Source: Ulvibacter litoralis (GTDB lineage Bacteria > Bacteroidota > Bacteroidia > Flavobacteriales > Flavobacteriaceae). Taken from it: a stretch of 64,000 nt of DNA. Position 1 is the stretch's first letter. Each line of letters begins with the position of its first letter. The stretch is from positions 186,001-250,000 of the forward strand of contig NZ_FNBA01000004.1 of assembly GCF_900102055.1 (NCBI RefSeq). Reading direction: 5' to 3'. Shown in pieces: positions 53,530 to 62,948 of this stretch. Both the position numbers and the translations under genes were made by a program. The notes beneath the pieces are model-generated. The model was not told where the DNA came from. It saw only the letters and a program-made list of their open reading frames with translations, and made no database searches.

Positions 53530-56301
53530 GTGCCTAATAATACCCAACTACCCAATAAAAAAGTAACAAATTCATTTAAAAACACTTTTAAAAATAGAAA
53601 CTTAGTATTAAGTTTTATTTTTTCATCTGTTTTTTTTCTATTTTCAATAGAAAGTTATGCTCAATCTCGAGCGACTATTTCTGGTAATATTTCAGATCAA
53701 TTTGGAAACTTACCAGGAGCCAGAGTAAGTATTGAGGGAACGATTCAAACTACAACGACCGACGTAAATGGTAACTATTCATTTTCCGTAGAAGAAGGGA
53801 CGTATATCTTAACGACTCAATTTGTTATGTATAATACACTGTCTAAATCTGTGACAGTTGAAGTTGGAGAGGAGGCTATTTTAAATTTCGAATTAGAAAC
53901 GGCTTTTTCAATAGATCAACCTGTTTCATTAGGCTCAAGAGCAACCCCAAAATCAAGCTTAAAAACATCGGCTCCTGTAGATGTAATTGGTCCTCAAATA
54001 ATTTCAAATTCATCACGAACAGAGCTCAGTGCAGTATTGCATTATTTGGCTCCTTCCTTCCATTCTACACATCAAACTATTGCAGATGGTACAGATCATA
54101 TAGACCCTGCGACCCTTCGCGGATTGGGTACAGATCAAGTATTAGTTCTTATAAATGGAAAAAGAAGGCACAATAGTTCACTGCTTAATGTTAATGGAAC
54201 TGTAGGAAGAGGAAGTGTAGGAACCGATTTTAATGCCATTCCGTTAGCAACCATTGAACGCATTGAGATTTTGCGTGAAGGTGCTACATCACAATATGGA
54301 TCTGATGCAATTGCTGGAGTAATTAATATTATTCTGAAAGAACAAACCGAGGTTATAGATATAGATAATCGGGTTTTAATTAATACAGCAGGTGATGGTT
54401 TCGAAAACTATTCGTCAGGTAATTTTGGGCTGAAGATTGGCAATAATGGATTTTTAAATGTTACTGCGGAATATAGAAAACGTAAAGCAACCAATCGTGC
54501 AGGTGATTATACAGGAACTGTATATTCTAACAACCCTTCTGAAGATGCTGTTTTAATTGAAGAAAATGATTTTTTTGGACAAACTCAATATTCGGGGAAA
54601 CGAGTAATGGAAATTGGTAATGCTGAAACTCAAAATTTAGCCCTTTATTTTAATGGTGAGTTTCAAATGACTCCAACCGCAACCATTTACCTTCATGGTG
54701 GTAGAAATTACAGGGAAGGAAAGTCTAAGGGATTTTTTAGATTTCCAAAAGAAACAGATCGTGTTGTTCCAGAATTATTTCCAAATGGTTTTTCCCCTGA
54801 AATTCTTACCGATATTCAGGATGATGCAATTGTAGTTGGAATCAAAGGAGTTAAAAATGAATTTAACATCGATTTTAGTCACTCTATTGGTGGAAACAGA
54901 ATTGATTATACCGTAAACAACTCGAATAATGCATCTTTAGGGATTGCGTCTCCAAGAACATTCTATTCTGGAGGTTTCGCCTACCATCAAAATACAACAA
55001 ATCTAGACCTTGCAAGACAATTTAAGTTTTTAAAAGGAATTAGTGTTGCTTTTGGTGCTGAGTTACGCGTAGAAAATTATCAAATCATTGCAGGAGAAGA
55101 AGCGTCTTATATTACTGGTGAAAGCACGTATGTAGATCAAGATGGTGTGGAAAGACCAAGAATTTCTGGAGCTCAAATATTTCCAGGAATACAACCAGAG
55201 AATGAGCTGAGTAGGTTTAGAACCAATAGCGCAGGTTATTTGGATATTGAAACGAATATAACAGATAACCTTTTATTTAAAACTGGAGGACGTTATGAGT
55301 CCTCTAACGATTTTGGAAGTCAAGGAGTTTATAAACTTTCTAGTCGGTATCGTATCAATGATCATTTAAGTATTAGAGGGTCTTATTCAAAAGGATTTAG
55401 AGCTCCTTCATTGCATCAAGTGTTTTTTCAGAATATCAGTTCTCAGTTTATTGATGGCGATATTGTACAAGTGGGGACTTTTAACAATGAAAGTGCTGTT
55501 GCTACAGAAGCCTTTAAAATTGAGCGATTGCGAGCAGAAATATCAAAACATTTTAGTGCTGGCTTAAGTGGGAAACTTGATGATCGATTTACATATAGTC
55601 TAGATTATTACCTCATTAATATTAAAGATCGTATTGTATTATCTGGACAGTTTTCTGAAGGGTATGAAACGGTATTAGCTCCTTTCAATGTAGGTGCCGC
55701 ACAATTCTTTACAAATGCGATAGATTCAAGAACAATGGGGGGAGATATTTCTATTCATTACAAAAAATCGGATGCCAATGGTGCTTTTAATGGGTCGTTA
55801 TCGGCTAACATTACAAATACCCAAGTAGTTGGACCAATAAAGGTTTCTTCTTCATTAGAAGGGCAAGAATCTGTTGTTTTTAATAGAGAAGAAATTGCTA
55901 GAGTTGAGAAAGCTCAGCCTAATTTCAAGCTTACTTCAATGCTATCTTATGAGTTTGATAAATATAAACTTCAATTGGGAAATACACTTTTTGGAGAGGT
56001 TCAATACTTACATCCAGATGATGGAGATCCTAAAAATTGGATAATAAATGAATACACAGGACTTGTAGAAACTCGAGATCAGACTTTTTCTCCGAAAGTT
56101 CTTACAGATATTTCAGTAGCTTATCAGTTTAATGACAATATAAAAGCTACATTAGGGGGGAATAATATTGCCAATGTTTACCCAGATGCACATACACATT
56201 CCGCAAATAGAGATCAGGGTAATTTTGTATACAGTAGACGTGTACAACAATTTGGTGTAAGCGGTGCTAATTATTATTTTAGATTATTATTACGTTTATG
56301 A
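53530..56301 (+). CDS. TonB-dependent receptor with N-terminal carboxypeptidase-regulatory-like domain, GTG start
   Basis: This is a 923-residue outer-membrane transporter. A long positively charged n-region precedes the signal core (LVLSFIFSSVFFLFSIESYA). Residues about 50-130 form a CarboxypepD_reg-like domain (ISGNISDQFGNLPGARVSIEGT). The plug is next (RGLGTDQVLVLINGKRRHNSS, TIERIEILREGATSQYGSDAIAGVINII), then the barrel with a final FRLLLRL strand. The start is GTG at 53530; no ATG lies between it and the signal core. There is no SusD partner. The ligand is unknown. It overlaps the kinase gene by 4 bases (ATGA), so the two are coupled. Confidence 0.92.
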   Translation: MPNNTQLPNKKVTNSFKNTFKNRNLVLSFIFSSVFFLFSIESYAQSRATISGNISDQFGNLPGARVSIEGTIQTTTTDVNGNYSFSVEEGTYILTTQFVMYNTLSKSVTVEVGEEAILNFELETAFSIDQPVSLGSRATPKSSLKTSAPVDVIGPQIISNSSRTELSAVLHYLAPSFHSTHQTIADGTDHIDPATLRGLGTDQVLVLINGKRRHNSSLLNVNGTVGRGSVGTDFNAIPLATIERIEILREGATSQYGSDAIAGVINIILKEQTEVIDIDNRVLINTAGDGFENYSSGNFGLKIGNNGFLNVTAEYRKRKATNRAGDYTGTVYSNNPSEDAVLIEENDFFGQTQYSGKRVMEIGNAETQNLALYFNGEFQMTPTATIYLHGGRNYREGKSKGFFRFPKETDRVVPELFPNGFSPEILTDIQDDAIVVGIKGVKNEFNIDFSHSIGGNRIDYTVNNSNNASLGIASPRTFYSGGFAYHQNTTNLDLARQFKFLKGISVAFGAELRVENYQIIAGEEASYITGESTYVDQDGVERPRISGAQIFPGIQPENELSRFRTNSAGYLDIETNITDNLLFKTGGRYESSNDFGSQGVYKLSSRYRINDHLSIRGSYSKGFRAPSLHQVFFQNISSQFIDGDIVQVGTFNNESAVATEAFKIERLRAEISKHFSAGLSGKLDDRFTYSLDYYLINIKDRIVLSGQFSEGYETVLAPFNVGAAQFFTNAIDSRTMGGDISIHYKKSDANGAFNGSLSANITNTQVVGPIKVSSSLEGQESVVFNREEIARVEKAQPNFKLTSMLSYEFDKYKLQLGNTLFGEVQYLHPDDGDPKNWIINEYTGLVETRDQTFSPKVLTDISVAYQFNDNIKATLGGNNIANVYPDAHTHSANRDQGNFVYSRRVQQFGVSGANYYFRLLLRL

Positions 56302-58133
56302 TTTTAAAAAAAGAAAACTTATTTTTACTTAAAAGCAATTCGCCTTTTGTTTTCTTTTTCTTCATTTTATGTGGTTCTCAAGCCTTATTTTCTCAAAACA
56401 ATACGGAAGAAGAGATTAAACGCCTACAACGCGCCATTTTCATTACTAATTTTTCACAACAGATAATTTGGCCCGACATTGAAGACAATCGCGTTTTTAA
56501 AATAGGAGTCCTTGGACCAGACCGAACCGTGCTAGATATACAATCGCTTGCACAACAACGAAGAATTTATAATAAAAAAGTAGAAGTAAAACGCTTCTCA
56601 TTAGTGAAGGATATTGACGATATTCAAGTATTGTATGTAAATAATAAATACAATTATGATATCGAATACATTCTAAAAAAGATTGCAAACAAACCTATTT
56701 TATTAATTACTGAAGATTATGAATACAATACTTCCATGATTAATATGGTGAATATAGGAATGAGTTTTGAATATGAAATTAATTCAGAACTGTTACGAAA
56801 GCATGGATTTATTGTTTCACCTTCTTTAAGAGAACACTCCATTACCACTGCTGAAAAATGGAAGGATCTATACCTTTCTACGGAAAAGTCGTTAAAATTG
56901 GCTTCGGAAAAAACACAAACTCAACAGCAACTTTTAGAAAAGAAAAATAAACAGTTAAAAAACCAGAAGGAAACAATTAACCTTCAGCAAAATGAACTTG
57001 TTTTAAACGAAGAGCAAGCAAGCATTGAACGTAAAAAGTTATTAAAAACACTGTCAGAATCAAATGAGTTTCATACTAAAAAGTATGAAGAAAAACTTGC
57101 TATCGAACGTGAATTGGAAGAAAACATTCAGCAGCAAATCAATTTTATAAAATACCAAGAACGTATTATAGATAGCAGTAATGCGCAAATAAGTCTTAAA
57201 ACAGAGTTTCTTGAGCTTCAACGAAAAGAAATAGCTGAAAAAGAAATTATTTTAAACGATAAAGTTTCAGAAATAGATTCTCAAAAAAAGGCAAACCTAC
57301 TTTTATTGGCCTTGTTAGCAATAGTCTTAATTGCTAGTTTTATTATTTATAGAAATTATCTTTCGAATAAAAAATTAAACAAATTATTAAGTGCTCAAAA
57401 ACTACAGGTTGAATTACAGTCTTTAGCATTGGAACAAAAAAATAGGGATTTAGAACAATTCGCTTACATTGCGAGTCATGATTTAAAAGAACCCCTGAAC
57501 AGTATATCTAGTTTGATTGATATTTTACAGCAAGAATACGGTAATAAGTTTGACGACGTTGGTAATCAAAGTTTGGAATATGTAAAGAGTTCTAGCGATC
57601 GTATGAGAGATCTTATTGATGCGTTGCTATCATATTCCCGACTTGGTGTATTAAAAGAAGAGGTGACGGTTAATACAGAAGATTTGATAGTAGGTATTCA
57701 GGAGGACTTAAAATTCCGTATAGATGAAAAGAAAGCTTTAATTGTTACTGAAAATTTACCTGTTATCACAGGATCTCCAACTGAGTTGCGAATGTTATTT
57801 CAAAATTTAATTGGAAACGCTTTAAAGTTTGTTGCTGAAGATGTTCAACCTAGAGTTGAAATTTCATGTTCAAAAATTTATACCCCCAAAAGTCAAACGA
57901 AAGGAGTTTGGGAATTTGCAATTAAAGACAATGGTATTGGTATTGCAAAAAAATACCACGAACGTGTTTTTTCAATTTTTCAAAGACTTCATGCGCGCGA
58001 TACTTATGAAGGAACCGGAATTGGCCTAGCGCACTGCAAAAAAATTGTAGAAGCGCACGGCGGAAAAATTAGAATTGAATCTAGTGAAGGAAATGGAGCT
58101 ACTTTTTATTTTACAATCCCTTTTCAAGAGTAG
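56298..58133 (+). CDS. Histidine kinase with periplasmic YfiR-like (DUF4154) sensor domain
   Basis: This is a 611-residue membrane kinase. A signal/anchor (residues 8-32) is followed by a YfiR/DUF4154-type domain at about 38-190. A long coiled coil runs at about 190-330, then a transmembrane helix at 334-351 and a second short coiled coil. HisKA follows with H394 in IASHDLKEPLNS, and HATPase with NLIGNALKFV, DNGIGIAKKYHE and GTGIGLAHCKKIVEAHGG. YfiR is known as a periplasmic repressor of a diguanylate cyclase; here the same type of domain is fused to a kinase. Overlap with the TonB-receptor gene suggests it senses something linked to transport. The likely output is the receiver at 53041. Confidence 0.88.
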   Translation: MILKKENLFLLKSNSPFVFFFFILCGSQALFSQNNTEEEIKRLQRAIFITNFSQQIIWPDIEDNRVFKIGVLGPDRTVLDIQSLAQQRRIYNKKVEVKRFSLVKDIDDIQVLYVNNKYNYDIEYILKKIANKPILLITEDYEYNTSMINMVNIGMSFEYEINSELLRKHGFIVSPSLREHSITTAEKWKDLYLSTEKSLKLASEKTQTQQQLLEKKNKQLKNQKETINLQQNELVLNEEQASIERKKLLKTLSESNEFHTKKYEEKLAIERELEENIQQQINFIKYQERIIDSSNAQISLKTEFLELQRKEIAEKEIILNDKVSEIDSQKKANLLLLALLAIVLIASFIIYRNYLSNKKLNKLLSAQKLQVELQSLALEQKNRDLEQFAYIASHDLKEPLNSISSLIDILQQEYGNKFDDVGNQSLEYVKSSSDRMRDLIDALLSYSRLGVLKEEVTVNTEDLIVGIQEDLKFRIDEKKALIVTENLPVITGSPTELRMLFQNLIGNALKFVAEDVQPRVEISCSKIYTPKSQTKGVWEFAIKDNGIGIAKKYHERVFSIFQRLHARDTYEGTGIGLAHCKKIVEAHGGKIRIESSEGNGATFYFTIPFQE

Positions 58134-58165
58134 GTTTTACCATTTCGACTATCTTTGGCCTTTAG

Positions 58166-59728
58166 ATGAGCACACTAATTCAAATTTCAATATTACCCCG
58201 TCAGCAACAAGATGAAGCCTATATTCTAGATGTAGCCTTAGAAAAGGCAAAATTAAGAAAAGGGGATATCAGCGATTGGCGTATTCGTAAACGTTCTATA
58301 GATGCGCGAAGAGAGCCTATTAAGATCAATCTTCAGTTGGAGTTTTGGCTTCAAAATGAAGTTAGAGAAACCATTCCACCTTTCATTCCTACCAATGTTT
58401 CCGAAGCAAAAAAAATAGCGATTATCGGAGCAGGACCTGCAGGTTTATATGCCGCATTACGAGCTATTGAAGCCGGTTTAAAGCCTATAGTGTTTGAACG
58501 AGGAAAAGATGTGCGCGAGCGTAGAAGAGACTTGGCAGCCATTAATAAAGAACAAATTGTAAATCCGGAGTCTAATTATTGTTTTGGAGAGGGCGGAGCA
58601 GGAACTTATTCTGACGGAAAGCTTTATACCCGTTCTAAAAAACGTGGCAATGTATTAAAAGCAATGGAGTGGTTTGTTCACTTTGGAGCAGATGAAGATA
58701 TTTTAGTGGAAGCACATCCACACATTGGAACCAACAAACTTCCAAAAATTATTACGACCATGCGCGAGGCGATTATGGAAAATGGAGGAGAAGTGCACTT
58801 TAATTCGAAACTTACCGATATAAAAATTGAAAACAATGCTATTACAGCTATTGAAATTAATGATAGTAACTGGCAGCAGTTTGATGATGTGGTGTTAGCC
58901 ACAGGCCATTCTGCACGGGATATTTTCTATTTATTACACGAAAAAAACATTAAAATTGAAGCGAAACCTTTTGCCATTGGAGTTCGTGTAGAACATCAGC
59001 AACAGCTTATAGATCGCATTCAGTATCACGGAGATGATGAAAATCCGTACTTGCCACCTGCTTCGTACGCGTTGGTAGAGCAAGTTGATGGTTTGGGTGT
59101 GTATTCTTTTTGTATGTGTCCTGGCGGAATTATAGCGCCTTGTGCAACGGCTCAAGAGGAAGTGGTGACCAACGGATGGAGTCCTAGTAAGCGCAATAAT
59201 CCGTATGCAAATTCAGGTGTTGTGGTGAGTGTTGCTCCAGAGGATCTTCCTAATTTTAAAGAAGGAGATCCTTTTGTATGTTTAGATTTTCAGAAAGAAG
59301 TAGAAAAAAAATGTTGGGAAGCTGGAGGTAAAACACAACAGGTTCCGGCACAACGTATGCTCGATTTTGTAGAAGGAAAAGTATCTTCAGATTTTCCTAA
59401 AACGTCCTACCAACCTGGAATTGTGGCGGCCGATTTAAATGAAATTTTACCAGATTTACTCGCAAAACGTTTAAAGAAAGCTTTTGTGTCCTTCGGAAAA
59501 AAAATGAAGGGCTATTACACCAATGAAGCGGTATTGCATGCGCCAGAAAGCAGAACGTCGTCGCCCGTGTCTATTCCTCGGAATCTAGATACCTTAGAAC
59601 ACATTGAAATTAAAGGCTTGTATCCTTGTGGAGAAGGTGCTGGATATGCTGGCGGAATTATTTCTGCAGCCATTGACGGGATTAATTGCGTGGATGCTAT
59701 TGCTAAAAAATACCAAGAGCAGGAATAG
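58166..59728 (+). CDS. FAD-dependent dehydrogenase-like oxidoreductase (COG2509 type)
   Basis: This is a 520-residue flavoprotein. The dinucleotide-binding IIGAGPAGLYAALRAIEAG is at about residues 89-107, preceded by an N-terminal domain. CFGEGGAGTYSDGKLYTR, VVLATGHSARDIFYLL and CPGGIIAPC are features of the COG2509 family of uncharacterised FAD dehydrogenases. GLYPCGEGAGYAGGIISAAIDGI near the C terminus completes the fold. The substrate is unknown. It lies 32 bases after the kinase gene, perhaps by chance in the same transcription unit. Confidence 0.85.
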   Translation: MSTLIQISILPRQQQDEAYILDVALEKAKLRKGDISDWRIRKRSIDARREPIKINLQLEFWLQNEVRETIPPFIPTNVSEAKKIAIIGAGPAGLYAALRAIEAGLKPIVFERGKDVRERRRDLAAINKEQIVNPESNYCFGEGGAGTYSDGKLYTRSKKRGNVLKAMEWFVHFGADEDILVEAHPHIGTNKLPKIITTMREAIMENGGEVHFNSKLTDIKIENNAITAIEINDSNWQQFDDVVLATGHSARDIFYLLHEKNIKIEAKPFAIGVRVEHQQQLIDRIQYHGDDENPYLPPASYALVEQVDGLGVYSFCMCPGGIIAPCATAQEEVVTNGWSPSKRNNPYANSGVVVSVAPEDLPNFKEGDPFVCLDFQKEVEKKCWEAGGKTQQVPAQRMLDFVEGKVSSDFPKTSYQPGIVAADLNEILPDLLAKRLKKAFVSFGKKMKGYYTNEAVLHAPESRTSSPVSIPRNLDTLEHIEIKGLYPCGEGAGYAGGIISAAIDGINCVDAIAKKYQEQE

Positions 59729-59733
59729 CCGTG

Positions 59734-60693
59734 TTATTCTAGTCCGATGCTCATTTTTTGAAGTAATTCTTTCACCCTTATTTTTAGCGCTTCAGGTTCA
59801 ATAATTTTAGCATAATCGCCAAACATCACGTACCATCTTGGGAAACCTTCTTGTAAACTCGAGGTCATAAACGTCATTTCTATGTGATTTCCTTTTTGAA
59901 TTTCTGACACAAATCCCTGTTGCTCTTTTTCAGAGGTTATAAAACGAGCGATTCTTTTATCCACTAGAATTCTCACTTTGGTTTTTGCAACATCATAATT
60001 TTTAGATCGATGCTCGTCAATCGTTCCATGTTCTTTACTGAAACTTGTTTGTGTTCGCTTAATTTTCAGAATTCTATCGGTTCTGAATTGGCGGTAATCC
60101 TGTCTGTAATGACAAAAACCTAATACGTACCAAAAGTTGTTTTCATGAAAAACGCCCACGGCTTCTATATTTCTTTCTGAAGGATTTTTGGCTTGAAGTG
60201 AATGGTATTTTAAAAAAACTTGTTTCTTGTCAGCGATACTTTCAAAAAGGATTTCTAGAGCATCTGGAATATCTTGATTAAAAAGTTGGGTTGAAGGCGC
60301 CATGGTAATATGATTTTCTAGGGCCGAAATCCAATCTTTTTCTTTTCCTTGAAGTACAGATTTAATTTTGTACATCGCTGTTTTGTGATAGGCTCCCAAC
60401 GATGCGTCGGTGTATTTTTGCATTAACTTTTCAGCAGCAACAAAACTTCCTGCTTCTTCACGTGTAAACATAATAGGAGGTAAGCGGTATCCGTCTAAAA
60501 TGGAATAACCAACACCTGCTTCACTAGAAATTGGAACGCCAGAGGCTTCTAAGGTTCTAATATCTCTGTAAATAGTACGTAGACTTACTTCAAACCTATC
60601 GGCAAGCTCTTGTGCCTTTACAATGCGTTTGGATTGCAGTTGAATAAGGATGGCAACGATTCGGTCAAAGCGTTTAAGTGTATCTAATCCCAT
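59734..60693 (-). CDS. WYL-domain transcriptional regulator (YafY family)
   Basis: This is a protein of about 319 residues when read from the ATG at 60693 (MGLDTLKRFDRIVAIL), which matches the family's usual start. The frame stays open upstream to 60768, but those 25 residues look unlike the family. An HTH_11-type winged helix spans residues about 1-60 (KAQELADRFEVSLRTIYRDIRTLE). The WYL domain follows (FWYVLGFCHYRQDYRQFRTDRI), then a C-terminal WCX-like extension. It is divergent from a DinB-family gene. Two copies of an inverted repeat in the shared intergenic region are candidate binding sites. Confidence 0.88.
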   Translation of the reverse strand: MGLDTLKRFDRIVAILIQLQSKRIVKAQELADRFEVSLRTIYRDIRTLEASGVPISSEAGVGYSILDGYRLPPIMFTREEAGSFVAAEKLMQKYTDASLGAYHKTAMYKIKSVLQGKEKDWISALENHITMAPSTQLFNQDIPDALEILFESIADKKQVFLKYHSLQAKNPSERNIEAVGVFHENNFWYVLGFCHYRQDYRQFRTDRILKIKRTQTSFSKEHGTIDEHRSKNYDVAKTKVRILVDKRIARFITSEKEQQGFVSEIQKGNHIEMTFMTSSLQEGFPRWYVMFGDYAKIIEPEALKIRVKELLQKMSIGLE

Positions 60694-60822
60694 AATAGCA
60701 TAACATATCTCCCAAAGATAAGATTTCAAACGAGAGCGGTTAGTAGAATGAAACTTCAATCTTTTCATGCCTGTTTTAATTTTTCTGAAAGTGTTTTGTA
60801 CAGCAAAGTAATGTGAACCTTA

Positions 60823-60838
60823 TGACAACCTATTGTCA
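60823..60838. promoter_or_regulatory. Candidate WYL-regulator operator 1 (TGACA-N6-TGTCA)
   Basis: TGACA at 60823-60827, six bases, then TGTCA at 60834-60838. A second copy lies at 60889-60904, exactly 66 bases centre to centre. Confidence 0.6.
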
Positions 60839-60888
60839 ACAGTACTTTCCGAAGAAATAAAAAAATATTCAAACTAAATTTTCACTAC

Positions 60889-60904
60889 TGACATATAGCT
60901 GTCA
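60889..60904. promoter_or_regulatory. Candidate WYL-regulator operator 2 (TGACA-N6-TGTCA)
   Basis: TGACA at 60889-60893, six bases, then TGTCA at 60900-60904. It ends 11 bases upstream of TACTTTTG (60916-60923), a possible -7 element for the DinB gene, a place where a bound protein would affect RNA polymerase. Confidence 0.6.
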
Positions 60905-60958
60905 CTAGCTGCTTTTACTTTTGAAAAACATTAATAATCAACTCTAAAAAATGTATGT

Positions 60959-61456
60959 ATGAAAACAACAGAACAACCTCAGAAAGAAGCCGTAATGCTA
61001 TCGCCAGAACAATTAGTAGCCCATTGGCAAGGACACAGAAACTTAACGCGGAGGGTGATTGAGGCATTTCCGGAAAAAGAATTTTTTACCTTTTCAATAG
61101 GAGGAATGCGACCTTTTTCGATAATGGTTATGGAACTTTTAGGAATTGCGGCTCCTGGACTTTGCGAAATTGCCACAGGAAAACCTGCAACAATCGATGA
61201 AGAGCATCCAGCGGTAGATTTAACGAAATCACAGATTTTAGAACTTTGGGACAAAACAACTGAAGATATTAATTTGTATTGGGAAATGCTTCCTATAGAA
61301 CGTTTTCAAGAAACGATATTGGCTTTTGGACAGTATGAAGGTACTGTTATATCGTCCATTTTATATTTTGTCGATAATGAGATTCACCACCGCGGACAAG
61401 GATATGTGTATTTACGATCGTTAGGAATTGAACCACCTGCATTTTGGGAGCGCTAA
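60959..61456 (+). CDS. DinB-family four-helix metalloprotein
   Basis: This is a 165-residue protein of the DinB/YfiT-like putative metalloenzyme superfamily. AHWQGHRNLTRRVIEAFPEKEF near the start and the C-terminal DNEIHHRGQGYVYLRSLGIEPPAFWER carry histidines at the usual metal-binding places. Members include thiol S-transferases, but most are uncharacterised. It is divergent from the WYL regulator, a very common pairing in Bacteroidota. A 72-residue protein follows 18 bases later. Two candidate operators and a -7-like TACTTTTG element precede it. Confidence 0.87.
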   Translation: MKTTEQPQKEAVMLSPEQLVAHWQGHRNLTRRVIEAFPEKEFFTFSIGGMRPFSIMVMELLGIAAPGLCEIATGKPATIDEEHPAVDLTKSQILELWDKTTEDINLYWEMLPIERFQETILAFGQYEGTVISSILYFVDNEIHHRGQGYVYLRSLGIEPPAFWER

Positions 61457-61474
61457 TCTTTAAATAAAAGTATA

Positions 61475-61693
61475 ATGAATACAGTTTTGGTTTTTAAAAC
61501 TTCAGTAGTAAAACAAAAGGATATTATTTTTTTAAGTCCGTTGTTAAACACCGTACTTCATTCTACAGATTGTTGGAATTTCGACTTGGAGGATTGTGAT
61601 AATATTCTCCGAGTTGAAACGCAGTCGTTGCCTGCAAATAAGATTGTATCTATTTTGTTAGATAACGGCTATGATTGTAATGAATTACACTAA
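61475..61693 (+). CDS. Small protein of unknown function downstream of the DinB gene
   Basis: This is a 72-residue protein reading MNTVLVFKTSVV, then KIVSILLDNGYDCNELH at the end. Length and strand/helix alternation are like a small ferredoxin-like fold such as HMA domains, but the CxxC metal site is missing (cysteines are scattered: DCWNF, EDCDN, DCNEL). I do not recognise a family for certain. It is 18 bases after the DinB gene, so it is probably co-transcribed with it. Confidence 0.55.
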   Translation: MNTVLVFKTSVVKQKDIIFLSPLLNTVLHSTDCWNFDLEDCDNILRVETQSLPANKIVSILLDNGYDCNELH

Positions 61694-61737
61694 AATAGTA
61701 TGTTAAAATTTTATCTAATATTTATGATTTAAAATAG

Positions 61738-61767
61738 TTGTCATTCTTCTATATGATAGTAATTTTG
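61738..61767 (+). promoter_or_regulatory. Flavobacterial-type promoter for the COG2426 gene
   Basis: TTG at 61738-61740, a 19-base spacer and TAATTTTG at 61760-61767 fit the TTG / TANNTTTG consensus. The ATG at 61782 would leave a very short leader. Confidence 0.5.
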
Positions 61768-61781
61768 CAAAACTTTAAGAA

Positions 61782-62246
61782 ATGTATTTGTTAGAAGAAA
61801 TTATCATAGCTATTTTGTGGAGTATGTCTCCTTTTGGTGAAGCAAAAGTGGGCATTCCTTATGGGCTTGTACATGGTATAAACATCTATTTAGTATTTGT
61901 AGTTTGTTTTTTAGCCAATGTTCTTGTTTTCCCTATCATGATGCTTTTTCTAGAAAAAATAAACCGTTATTTATTGAAATGGTATTATTATAAAAAAGCG
62001 GCATTGTGGGTAGCGCGAAGAGCGAAATCAGGATCTGGAAATAAAATTCAGCGATATGGATTTTGGGGTCTTATTTTATTTGTAATGATTCCTTTACCAG
62101 GTACCGGTGTGTATGCGGGCTCTATTGCCACCTATCTTTTTAAGATTGAAAAACAAAAAGCATTTTATGCCAATGTCATTGGCATATTTTTCTCTTCAGT
62201 TATTGTTTGGGTAACTACGGTGCTAACAATGAAAGGGATAGGATAG
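61782..62246 (+). CDS. Small membrane protein of the COG2426 'small multi-drug export' family
   Basis: This is a 154-residue protein with about four membrane helices. PFGEAKVGIPYGLVHGI near residues 17-32 and FVMIPLPGTGVYAGSIATYLF near residues 105-126 are the two pseudo-symmetrical signature segments of the family, which has DedA-like features. The drug-export label comes from early annotation and has weak support; the substrate is unknown. It is convergent with the response regulator at 62290. Confidence 0.82.
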   Translation: MYLLEEIIIAILWSMSPFGEAKVGIPYGLVHGINIYLVFVVCFLANVLVFPIMMLFLEKINRYLLKWYYYKKAALWVARRAKSGSGNKIQRYGFWGLILFVMIPLPGTGVYAGSIATYLFKIEKQKAFYANVIGIFFSSVIVWVTTVLTMKGIG

Positions 62247-62280
62247 TTTGTCACTGAATCTTATCGAACAAATTTTTTAT

Positions 62281-62304
62281 AAACGTTACCTAAGACGTTT
62301 TTCG
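62281..62304. terminator. Weak two-way terminator candidate between convergent genes
   Basis: AAACGT (62281-62286) pairs with ACGTTT (62295-62300) around an eight-base loop. In the + direction TT follows; in the minus direction an ATAAAAAATTTG stretch follows. It overlaps the last codons of the minus-strand response regulator. Weak. Confidence 0.3.
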
Positions 62305-62763
62305 CATCACATCTAGATTAATATCTACTTCTTGATAATCGTATGTTCCAAGATATGGTCTATAGTTTACTAGTATTTTATTGAACTTCTCGGAGGTAAT
62401 TGGCTTCTCAATATACCCTTTACAGTTTACTTCTTTTGTTACACTTTTAATGTCTTCAGGATCAATAGATGATGACACTATATAAATACAAGTCTGACTA
62501 TTTTGAATACTTTTAACTTTATTAAATGCACTCAAAAATTGAGTTCCATTCATTTCTGGCATATTGATATCTAATAAAATGATATCAGGTATAAATTTAG
62601 TTTGAAAGGTATTCGTTTCTTCTATATTCTTAAGAAAGTCCAACGCAACAATAGCACTATCAAAAGATTTGATATTAGCTGCGATACCTGAATTTTCAAT
62701 AATTTTTTGAGTGACAAATAAATTAATTTTATTGTCGTCGATTAGCATAATGTTTACTATCAT
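62290..62763 (-). CDS. Single-domain response regulator (CheY-like), second copy type
   Basis: This is a 157-residue receiver domain with no output domain. D9-D10 form the acidic pocket, D65 in IILLDINMPEMNG is the phosphoacceptor, S96-S98 in VSSSIDPEDI the switch, and the lysine in YIEKPIT closes the active site. It is similar in plan to the regulator at 53041 (DINMP-x-MNG; S-D-P-x-D). It stands alone, with no kinase adjacent. A 185-base gap without clear features separates it from the next gene. Confidence 0.9.
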   Translation of the reverse strand: MIVNIMLIDDNKINLFVTQKIIENSGIAANIKSFDSAIVALDFLKNIEETNTFQTKFIPDIILLDINMPEMNGTQFLSAFNKVKSIQNSQTCIYIVSSSIDPEDIKSVTKEVNCKGYIEKPITSEKFNKILVNYRPYLGTYDYQEVDINLDVMRKTS

Positions 62764-62948
62764 AGGTATGTGTTTATTTAAGAGTTGGAATTACTTTAAA
62801 ATAAGCGTCATCGTTTATTGTACGTTAACACATATCTGTTATATTTAATATTTCTACATTAATTTAGTACAAGCCTACTACATTTTCTAACACGTCATTT
62901 GTTCTCTCGCTATAGTATAAGTTTACTTATTTTGATAGTTAGGAATGT

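Noticed and set aside
60694-60768. Longer WYL regulator starting at 60768
   Set aside because: The 25 extra residues look unlike the family, and the ATG at 60693 gives the standard N terminus.
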